Assembly: GCA_025997935.1 (NCBI GenBank)
Contig: BNVG01000004.1
Span: 1 to 34,362, forward strand
Source of the DNA: Synergistales bacterium
GTDB taxonomy: Bacteria; Synergistota; Synergistia; Synergistales; Aminobacteriaceae
Length of the DNA: 34,362 nucleotides
Direction: 5' to 3'
Below, in pieces: positions 28,852 through 34,362 of this stretch; position 1 is the first letter of the stretch; the number at the start of each line of letters is the position of its first letter. The notes below the pieces were generated by a model, which worked only from the letters and a program-made list of their open reading frames with translations, searched no databases and was not told where the DNA came from. The position numbers were made by a program, and so were the translations under genes.

Positions 28852-29364
28852 TCACGCCTTCACATCCAACCCTTCCGGCTCTTCCGTCCCCTCCGTCTCA
28901 ACGTTATCCAACTTCTCCTTCAACGCCTTTACAAACTCCACAACCACGTCAGCCGGTATCTTACGCACCACGCTTCCGTCTTTGTTGTCTATGATATTGA
29001 GCTGTACAAGCTCAGCTTCTTCTATTACCTCATACCTCAAAGAGCGGTCGAACATGGATAAGACCTCGGCGGTGTTCTCCAAGGCTTTGCGTTTCTCCTC
29101 TTCAGTCAGCGTAGGGGCGACCGCCCCCGGTCGCCCGTCCTTAAACGCCGATCGTTCGTGCGTGAGAACAACCGTCATATGCGAAAACGGGCGACCGTGG
29201 GCGGTCGCCCCTGTGTTCGTTGTCTTGGGTTTTGCCGAGGCGGGTTTGCTCTTCATCGTAAACTTGAGCTTTTCAGCGCTCTTTATCGTGCTGAGATTCA
29301 GAGCGCGACGCCTTGTATCAGGGTCGTCACTTAAAAAATCTTTGCTTAGAACTTTGACTTCCAT
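28852..29364 (-). CDS. flaG: FlaG-family flagellar protein, copy 2, with in-frame palindromic insertion
   Basis: 170 aa, near-identical to copy 1. The visible differences are DTRRRA for DIRRRA, TNTGATAHG for TNAGATALG and a TGA stop. The FlaG domain (LRYEVIEEAELVQLNIID onward) fills the C-terminal half. About 34 residues in the middle are encoded by the palindromic element at 29112-29213. It lies downstream of the complete flagellin but behind that gene's terminator, and has its own candidate promoter at 29740-29767 and ribosome-binding site TTTGGAGGCG. It converges with the ATPase gene, 11 bp between stops. Confidence 0.87.
   Translation of the reverse strand: MEVKVLSKDFLSDDPDTRRRALNLSTIKSAEKLKFTMKSKPASAKPKTTNTGATAHGRPFSHMTVVLTHERSAFKDGRPGAVAPTLTEEEKRKALENTAEVLSMFDRSLRYEVIEEAELVQLNIIDNKDGSVVRKIPADVVVEFVKALKEKLDNVETEGTEEPEGLDVKA
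29112..29213. repeat. 102-bp palindromic element inside flaG copy 2
   Basis: Same element as at 10988-11089: inverted ends, two hairpins and an unpaired middle. The right hairpin here is a perfect 9-bp stem (GGGCGACCG, loop TGGG, CGGTCGCCC), whereas copy 1 has three changed bases in that loop. The flaG frame stays open. Confidence 0.75.
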
Positions 29365-29739
29365 GTCTTAATCGCCTCCAAAGGTTCCTTCAAGACGGGC
29401 GGCGGATTGCCGCCTCTTATAGATAAACGCGAGGAAAGAAGTTGAAGAACAGGCAACAACCCTATTCAATGATGTATAATATCATATCAGAAGGGGTCCT
29501 AAGTAAGTCAGGGCTTACTACAAACGGGGATCTTGCCCTCCGAAAGTCTGGTGATGAAATGCGAAAACGCGTTAAATCTAAAGGCAGACGCGACGGTAAG
29601 ACACCCCTGACAAGGTTACCACATCTCGCCGCCGCTCTGTACTGGATAGTCCGCCTAATCCGGGAACTTCTTGAATGGCGGTCCCGCTAACTAAGGGGAG
29701 AAAGTTTTGAATAGGGCTGACTCCCCTTTCGTTGGCTCT

Positions 29740-29767
29740 ATTTTAGCACAGATATTTTTTTTGACAA
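29740..29767 (-). promoter_or_regulatory. Candidate promoter of flaG 2
   Basis: On the minus strand, TTGTCA (29762-29767), a 16-bp spacer and TAAAAT (29740-29745). It lies after the flagellin terminator and would give flaG a leader of about 370 nt. Confidence 0.4.
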
Positions 29768-29803
29768 AGAGAAAAATATTAATATAGTAATTTATAGCGG
29801 CAA

Positions 29804-29829
29804 CGGGCGAACGCAGTTCGCCCCTACCG
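29804..29829. repeat. GGGCGAAC palindromic repeat
   Basis: ACGGGCGAACGCAGTTCGCC followed by CCTACC: an 8-bp stem (GGGCGAAC with GTTCGCCC) with a 3-nt loop. The flanking CCTACCG matches the repeats at 20165. It is a base-paired variant (GAAC/GTTC for GACC/GGTC) of the same family. Confidence 0.55.
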
Positions 29830-29835
29830 TCTTTG

Positions 29836-29874
29836 AAAAAAGAGGGGGCGCGGAATCCGCGCCCCCTCTTTTTT
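29836..29874. terminator. Rho-independent terminator of flagellin 2
   Basis: An 18-bp perfect stem (29836-29853 with 29857-29874) has a 3-nt loop, a GC-rich core, and A/T runs at both ends. It lies 28 bp past the flagellin stop and would work on both strands. Confidence 0.93.
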
Positions 29875-29902
29875 GTAACAACAATCAGTTTATACCCTAA
29901 TC

Positions 29903-32900
29903 CTACCGAATCAAGCTCAACACATTCTGCGGAAGCGCGTTGGCCTGGGCCAACATGCTTGTTCCGGCCTGGAGCATAATCTGGAGCTTGGAGAAGTTCA
30001 TCATTTCCTTCGCCATATCTGTGTCTCTGATACGGCTCTCAGCGGCTGTGAGGTTCTCGCCTGCTGTGTTGAGGTTGGCGATGGTGTGCTCTAAGCGGTT
30101 CTGGTAGGCTCCGAGCTTGGCGCGCTGGGTGGAGACCTTGTCGATGGCGTTGTCGATGATGGTGATGGAGCGAGCTGCCGATACGCGGTCAGTAACGAGG
30201 ACGGCGTTCAAACCGAGAGCGCGGCTTCTCATGTCGCCGATGTTGACGCCCATGTCTTCGCCTTCGTTAGCGCCAATTTGGAAGACTGTGGTGTTGTCGG
30301 CAAGGTGGAGGATGGTCTGGTAGGAACCCTCGTCTTTGGTGAGAGCGAAAGCCTTGGTCGCGTCGTTCCACTGAACCTTGACGTTGGCCATCGGGTCGAA
30401 CTCAACGTCGACGTTCTCGTTCACTACGCCGATAAGCTTGTTGCCGGTTATCTTGACGCCGGAGGCGACGGACTTGCCGCTGTGAGCGTCCCATACGCCG
30501 ACCGTGAAGCTGTTCTCGAAGGCGGACTGAATTTCATTCAGGGAGAACGCCTTGATTACGTCCTCGTCGCCAGCGAAGCTGATCGTGCCGCCGTCGCCCG
30601 CTATTATGGAGCGGACTACGAACGTACCCTCGACCGCCTCGGACGTGCCCTCTTTCTTGTCCTCGACGAATGTGACAAAGCTGCTGGCCGCCGGGTCGTC
30701 GCCGACTTTATTGATGGCGAGCGAAGCCTGCTGACCGAGAGCCTTGCCGATGGCGTCGTTGAGCTTCGTCTTAACGTCGTTCAGAGTGTCGGTGGCGTAG
30801 AGTGTGATTTTGGTGTTGGCGCCGTCGCCCTGTGTTATGGTGAGAGTCTGAGCGTCCTTGAGCAGGAAGCGGCCCTCGGAGTTCCAGAACTTGTCGAGGT
30901 CGCGAAGGATAACGTCGCCCTTGGCCACCTGGCCGACATAGGCGGCCTCGAAGGAGGCGAGCGTGTCGCCAAGTTTGGCGTTGGCGCTCACTTTGCTGTC
31001 GAAGTCGGCGGCGAGGTTCAGAACGATGTCGCCCGTGTAGACCGTGCCGTCTTTCTCGTTGACGTAGAAGTTCTTGAGGTGAACATCCTGACCCTCTACG
31101 GCCTTGGAATTGAAGGCGTACTGGAGCTTGGTGCCCTCAAGGGTGACGTCGTTGTGTACTACGACGTTGCCGTTCGCGTCGGTGGTGGTATAGATCCAGT
31201 TGCTGCCCCACTTGTCGTTCTGCTCGCCCTCTACGCTGACGGCCTTGACGTTGTTTATTTCGCCGTTGTTCTTGACTGTGCCGTCGTCGTTCTTCCAGTC
31301 GGCCATCGGGACTACGTTGTAGACCAACTTGTCGCCGGCCTTGAAGTCCGTCGCGGGCGCGCCGTTCAGGCTAAGGGTGAGGTCGAGGCCGAGGAGGTTG
31401 TTGACGTCGCCGGTCTTGGAATTGATGACGCGGTCGTTCTGGTCGAGCGTAATGTTGGAGACGCGCGTGGTGGTGGAGCCGTCGGTGTTCAGGATGTTGG
31501 CCGTGGCCTTGAAGGTGACGGAACCGTTGACTTTGCTGACGCTCTCTACTTCGAGGAGTATGCTGGCGTTAGACTGCGCTTTGGCCTGATTGACCTGAAT
31601 CTCGTTCTTGGTGCCGTAACGGCCGACAAGCGCGGCGTCCTTGGATGTGCCAAGAGCTATTTCGTCGCCGATCTTGACTCTGTCAAGGAAGGCCGCGGAG
31701 GTGTCGTTCAACGCGAGTCTGAGATTTACTGTCTTGTCCGCGCCGGCAGCGTCTTTGAGGATGACAGGTTGAGTAAAGCCGGCTGCGCCGACTGTTACGC
31801 TGCTAGTAACGCCTGTTGCTTGACCGGTTGCGTCGAGGGTGTAGATATCAACGGTTATTTCACCATTGGCTACGTTTGTACCAGCTACGCGCACCGCGAT
31901 GCCATTTTCCGCGTTTATGGTGGAGTCCGCCGTAATCGTTATCTTTGACTTGTACTCAGGCACGGTGACGTAGTTGGTGGAAGACTTGTAGCCGCTGTCG
32001 ACAGCGCCCGGCTCGGCGGCCTGAGTGACGGTGATGGTTTTGGAGTAAGTGAGGGGATCAGCAGCAGTGCCTGAATCACCGGCAAATAGAGCCACGTTAC
32101 TAGCGCCGGATGCGGCGAATGTCACGCCGACTGTTTTGCCGCCGACGCTGAAACTGACCACGCCACCAGTGCCGGTATTCACACTAACCCCGGCCGCGGT
32201 GCCCACAACGGCATTTGTGGCGGTATCGACAATCTCAAAGGTGCCACTAATACCGGTCGAGGTACCGGTGAGACCGGAAGCGGTGCGTATCGCATAATTG
32301 CCCGCGCTCAGCGCGCCGTCGTTATCGACGATGCCTGACACATCAAAGGCGCCAAAGTTAGCCTTTATAGAAGCATCTGCCGAACTCGTACCGGTGGTGG
32401 TTCTCGCTCCGGCCGTGTATTTGATGGCTACGGATTCTTTCACGGTGAAGTTCACGGTCATACCGCCGTCTACACCAGTCAGCGCGTCACCTTTGGAGTC
32501 GTTCAGTCCCGCCCTCAAAGCGTCGATGTCGACAGCGCCGCCGCTACCGAGTTTTGTGTTGCCCTGATTAAGTACGAGGCCGTAGGCCTCAAGGGCGGTT
32601 ACATTGGCGGGATCCGCGATCAGAGAGCCGTTCGAGAGGTTAAATCTAAGGGTGGCGATTGGAGTGATCAAGGCGTCATCAGGGTCTGCTCCTATCCCAA
32701 CAACCGCAGTACCGCCGGCTGTGTCGATATCCAACAACCTGGCCGAGAGGTTAGTGCTGCCCGCGGTGGTCTTGCCAACGCTAAGATTCAGCACGTCGGC
32801 AAGGTTTTTGGATGTTCTGGCGGCTGAGGCGTCGAATTTGATCTCGAAGTCTTTGGAAATCTCGTCGAGCTTAATGGTGTAGTCGCCGGCAGGGATATTG

Positions 32901-33562
32901 TTGACGGAGACGCCGTTGATTCCCGCCTGGGCGTTGGTGCTCGCGTCCATGATGACGTCGGGGTGCTTAATCGTGAAGATGTCGGTCTTCTGAACCTGAG
33001 CCTTACCGGGCGCGGCGTTGATGTCGATGACGAAGTTCCCCTCAGTGGCGTTCTTCTGCCCGAACTGGTCTACCGTGCGAAGCCCGCCGTTAATCAAAGC
33101 CTTCGTGGAAAGCGTATCGGAAGACCAAAGAGCCGCCGCTGAACCGTCAAGCAGCTTCTTCTTGTTGAACTGAGTCGTGTTGCCGATACGGGTGACTTCC
33201 TCACGGAGCTGGTCGATTTCAAGCTGTATGTAGCCTCTGTCCTGCTGAGTAAGAGTATCGTTGGCCGCCTGAACGGACAGCTCGCGCATACGCTGGAGAA
33301 TGCTGTGGGTCTCGCTCAACGCGCCCTCAGCGGTCTGAATCATGGAGATACCGTCCTGAGAGTTGGATACCGCTCTGTCGAGGCCGGTTATCTGCGCGCG
33401 CATTTTTTCGGATATAGCCAAGCCCGCCGCGTCGTCGGCCGCGGAATTAATGCGAAGACCGGTGGAGAGTTTCTGAATAGAACGCTCGATAGCGCTTGAA
33501 GTGCGATTAATAGTGTTGTAAGTAACAAGTGCGGGGATGTTGTGATTGACTACCATTGCCAT
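29903..33562 (-). CDS. Flagellin, copy 2, complete and unusually large
   Basis: 1219 aa, more than twice a typical flagellin. Residues 1 to about 228 are the N-terminal D0/D1 region (MAMVVNHNIPALVTYNTINR, NQTAEGAL-type QTAEGALSETHSIL) and nearly match flagellin 1. A long central part rich in Thr, Ala, Gly and Val forms the surface-exposed D2/D3 domains and differs from copy 1. The C-terminal D1/D0 helices are complete (LGAYQNRLEHTIANLNTAGE, RIRDTDMAKEMMNFSKLQIM, QANALPQNVLSLIR). The ATG at 33562 follows GGGAGGAA. This copy should be the functional filament protein. It has its own sigma-70 type promoter 260 bp upstream and a strong terminator. Confidence 0.93.
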   Translation of the reverse strand: MAMVVNHNIPALVTYNTINRTSSAIERSIQKLSTGLRINSAADDAAGLAISEKMRAQITGLDRAVSNSQDGISMIQTAEGALSETHSILQRMRELSVQAANDTLTQQDRGYIQLEIDQLREEVTRIGNTTQFNKKKLLDGSAAALWSSDTLSTKALINGGLRTVDQFGQKNATEGNFVIDINAAPGKAQVQKTDIFTIKHPDVIMDASTNAQAGINGVSVNNIPAGDYTIKLDEISKDFEIKFDASAARTSKNLADVLNLSVGKTTAGSTNLSARLLDIDTAGGTAVVGIGADPDDALITPIATLRFNLSNGSLIADPANVTALEAYGLVLNQGNTKLGSGGAVDIDALRAGLNDSKGDALTGVDGGMTVNFTVKESVAIKYTAGARTTTGTSSADASIKANFGAFDVSGIVDNDGALSAGNYAIRTASGLTGTSTGISGTFEIVDTATNAVVGTAAGVSVNTGTGGVVSFSVGGKTVGVTFAASGASNVALFAGDSGTAADPLTYSKTITVTQAAEPGAVDSGYKSSTNYVTVPEYKSKITITADSTINAENGIAVRVAGTNVANGEITVDIYTLDATGQATGVTSSVTVGAAGFTQPVILKDAAGADKTVNLRLALNDTSAAFLDRVKIGDEIALGTSKDAALVGRYGTKNEIQVNQAKAQSNASILLEVESVSKVNGSVTFKATANILNTDGSTTTRVSNITLDQNDRVINSKTGDVNNLLGLDLTLSLNGAPATDFKAGDKLVYNVVPMADWKNDDGTVKNNGEINNVKAVSVEGEQNDKWGSNWIYTTTDANGNVVVHNDVTLEGTKLQYAFNSKAVEGQDVHLKNFYVNEKDGTVYTGDIVLNLAADFDSKVSANAKLGDTLASFEAAYVGQVAKGDVILRDLDKFWNSEGRFLLKDAQTLTITQGDGANTKITLYATDTLNDVKTKLNDAIGKALGQQASLAINKVGDDPAASSFVTFVEDKKEGTSEAVEGTFVVRSIIAGDGGTISFAGDEDVIKAFSLNEIQSAFENSFTVGVWDAHSGKSVASGVKITGNKLIGVVNENVDVEFDPMANVKVQWNDATKAFALTKDEGSYQTILHLADNTTVFQIGANEGEDMGVNIGDMRSRALGLNAVLVTDRVSAARSITIIDNAIDKVSTQRAKLGAYQNRLEHTIANLNTAGENLTAAESRIRDTDMAKEMMNFSKLQIMLQAGTSMLAQANALPQNVLSLIR

Positions 33563-33603
33563 GATAAAATTCCTCCCTGTGTGTAGAGCGTCTTGCGCTC
33601 CGC
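33563..33603 (-). promoter_or_regulatory. Conserved flagellin 2 mRNA leader with hairpin
   Basis: Hairpin GAGCG-CAAGA-CGCTC, then ACACACAGGGAGGAATTTT and the ATG. It corresponds to 14558-14600; sequence similarity between the two loci ends just upstream of the hairpin, so this is also the right boundary of the duplicated flagellin. Confidence 0.5.
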
Positions 33604-33691
33604 TTTACGTCCGGTAAATATCCATATTCACCGGAACCTTGGAAACTACCTAACTCCTACCCTACAAAACGTGTCCAAAACAAATCCATCC

Positions 33692-33715
33692 TTAGAAATA
33701 TACTGCGGCCTCCAT
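33692..33715 (-). CDS. Possible 7-codon leader peptide upstream of flagellin 2
   Basis: An ATG at 33715 follows a near-perfect AAAAGGAGGCGGT and codes for MEAAVYF before TAA. It lies inside the flagellin 2 leader, between the promoter and the gene. Such a strong ribosome-binding site on so short a frame may be regulatory, or it may be a relic. Confidence 0.25.
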   Translation of the reverse strand: MEAAVYF

Positions 33716-33820
33716 ACCGCCTCCTTTTGCTGATTCCGTTCGTAATATATATCGTACAAAAAACAATAGAACTTAAACGAAAAACAATGCTACATAAGCA
33801 GAATAACATATGTTTTCAAC

Positions 33821-33849
33821 AATATAGACTGAATAGTTTTGAATGTCAA
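33821..33849 (-). promoter_or_regulatory. Sigma-70 type promoter of flagellin 2
   Basis: On the minus strand, a perfect TTGACA (33844-33849), a 17-bp spacer and TATATT (33821-33826). Start point near 33814, giving a leader of about 250 nt. No sigma-28 (FliA) motif is evident nearer the gene. Confidence 0.7.
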
Positions 33850-33930
33850 GCAAAAATCGTCAAACCCCGAAGCAACGGCATTTATTTCTTCCCCACTTCT
33901 GCAGCAACAACAATAAATAAAATTTCATAA

Positions 33931-33965
33931 CCCCTTGCAGAACGGCAACTGTAAGGGGATTTTCT
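33931..33965 (+). terminator. Rho-independent terminator
   Basis: CCCCTTGCAG (33931-33940) pairs with CTGTAAGGGG (33949-33958) with one G-T pair and an 8-nt loop, followed by ATTTTCTT. No intact plus-strand gene ends just before it, so it may belong to a lost gene or protect the flagellin promoter from outside transcription. Confidence 0.55.
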
Positions 33966-34020
33966 TGTCAAGTTTTACGATAATAGTAGTTATGAAAATA
34001 AGTGAAATATAATATTATAA

Positions 34021-34362
34021 TGGACCCTGAAAATCGGACAAGAATCCCAGGGGGGATTAAGATTGGGAGTGAACAGTCGGAAAAATTATTCTGCTGAGTT
34101 AAAGAGTAGTGTAGTTCTGGAAATGCTGAGAGAAGAACTGACAACGAGCCAGATTTCAGCAAAATACGGAGTTCATCAGACTGTACTCAATAAATGGAGG
34201 AATGTTATCATCGAAGGTCTCCCGGAGCTTTTCGCTGACCCTCGGAAGAAAAATCCTGTTGAGCGCGAAAAAGACGCTACTATAGAAGATCTCTATCGCC
34301 AGGTCGGGAAGCTGTCTATGCAACTCGAATGGCTCAAAAAAAAATCTGGTGTCGACTTTATC
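34021..34362 (+). mobile_element. IS3-family insertion sequence, left end (runs off right edge)
   Basis: The likely left terminal repeat begins with TGGACCCTGAAAATCGGACA at 34021, starting with TG as in IS3-family elements, 42 bp before the transposase orfA start. The right end and target duplication are outside the window. Confidence 0.75.
34063..34362 (+). CDS. IS3-family transposase OrfA (partial)
   Basis: 100 codons to the window edge, open. The start is TTG at 34063 (GTG at 34069 also possible) behind a GGGGGG run. The protein begins VNSRKNYSAELKSSVVLEML and continues with ISAKYGVHQTVLNKWRN, the helix-turn-helix of HTH_Tnp_1 transposases that binds the terminal repeats, then a leucine-zipper-like coil (DLYRQVGKLSMQLEWLKKK). 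A run of nine A at 34336-34344 is a candidate -1 frameshift site for making the OrfAB transposase. Confidence 0.85.
   Translation, partial: MGVNSRKNYSAELKSSVVLEMLREELTTSQISAKYGVHQTVLNKWRNVIIEGLPELFADPRKKNPVEREKDATIEDLYRQVGKLSMQLEWLKKKSGVDFI

Larger units (their letters stand above)
28852..29601. repeat. Duplicated flaG block, copy 2
   Basis: This stretch is near-identical to 10728-11531 in the same orientation, covering flaG and about 240 bp of its upstream DNA. Copy 2 lacks the 54-bp segment 11419-11472. Beyond 29601 the two loci diverge because copy 1 has a deletion there. Confidence 0.85.
29761..29874 (+). ncRNA. Candidate small RNA transcription unit ending at the flagellin terminator
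   Basis: TTGACA (29761-29766), a 16-bp spacer and TATAGT (29783-29788) form a good plus-strand promoter. A transcript from about 29795 would contain the GGGCGAAC palindrome (29804-29829) and end in the strong terminator at 29836-29874, giving an RNA of about 80 nt with two hairpins and no evident open frame. AT-rich chance promoters are common, so this is a candidate only. Confidence 0.3.
29365..29902. other. Spacer between flagellin 2 and flaG 2
   Basis: 538 bp. The first 237 bp are the conserved flaG-upstream block, including a GGCGG-4-CCGCC hairpin near 29400. A plus-strand frame at about 29442-29690 (ending RELLEWRSR) spans the block; its middle is shared with copy 1 but its start and end are not, so I do not call it. 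From 29740 there are overlapping divergent promoter-like signals, a palindromic repeat at 29804-29829, and the flagellin terminator. Confidence 0.55.
33563..34062. other. AT-rich region between flagellin 2 and the IS element
   Basis: About 500 bp, clearly more AT-rich than the genes around it beyond 33720. It contains the flagellin leader hairpin (33563-33603), a 7-codon leader frame, a CGTA pair 12 bp apart (33741 and 33753), the flagellin promoter, a plus-strand terminator at 33931, and the IS left end. No supported larger gene; a plus-strand frame at 33727-33930 lacks a ribosome-binding site. Confidence 0.6.

Noticed and set aside
29442..29690. 82-codon plus-strand frame between flaG 2 and flagellin 2
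   Set aside because: Only the middle part is shared with copy 1, frame and ends are not kept, and no ribosome-binding site is present.
30278..31948. A 556-codon plus-strand frame opposite flagellin 2
   Set aside because: It mirrors the flagellin codons in another frame; it has no ribosome-binding site, its composition is odd (Val/Gly-rich, many Cys/Tyr), and flagellin on the other strand is certain.
33727..33930. 67-codon plus-strand frame ending next to the terminator at 33931
   Set aside because: TTG start without a ribosome-binding site, in AT-rich promoter DNA of flagellin 2; its end at the terminator is suggestive but not enough.

Overview
The window (34,362 bp) reads as a chromosomal segment of a flagellated, amino-acid- and peptide-using anaerobic bacterium. 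Gene content (dipeptide ABC transporter, AbgT-type transporter, malic enzyme, an IMP dehydrogenase with CBS domains, and flagellins linked to flaG) fits the Synergistota best. That placement is inference from gene content; there is no rRNA or marker gene here to settle it. I found no tRNA or rRNA gene, CRISPR array or prophage.

Layout. 1-1345 (minus): 5' part of a secreted GLUG-repeat surface protein running off the left edge. 1674-3212 (plus): dipeptide-binding protein, closed by a strong terminator. 3298-6708 (minus): abgT with its own palindrome-rich promoter, then malic enzyme behind a peroxiredoxin-like gene. 6896-10702 (plus): dppBCDF-type permease and ATPase operon, which probably works with the binding protein at 1674. 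10728-14557 (minus): flagellin-flaG block 1, whose flagellin lacks its whole C-terminal region. 14948-15208 (plus): small CPHC thioredoxin-fold protein. 15209-22535 (minus): a co-directional run guaB, tatD, hybrid histidine kinase, tgt, a small coiled-coil membrane protein and a PQQ-like beta-propeller protein. 22634-28840 (plus): hybrid kinase with two GAF and two receiver domains, HIT protein, YigZ/IMPACT protein, then an unassigned pair (winged-helix-like protein and P-loop ATPase). 28852-33562 (minus): flagellin-flaG block 2 with a complete, very large flagellin of 1219 aa. 34021-34362: left end of an IS3-family element.

The most striking structure is the direct repeat of the flagellin-flaG block about 18-19 kb apart. 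The two flagellins share near-identical ends but unrelated-looking middles, and copy 1 has lost about 189 C-terminal residues. Both flaG genes carry the same 102-bp palindrome-bounded element inserted in frame, related to short GGGCGACC palindromes scattered between genes elsewhere in the window. This combination suggests recombination between a complete expressed locus and a silent or degenerate one, and a palindromic element able to colonise coding sequence. The flagellin control regions hold further signals: helically spaced CGTAC boxes, a conserved hairpin just before the ribosome-binding site, a long leader with a consensus sigma-70 promoter, and a possible small RNA between flaG 2 and flagellin 2.
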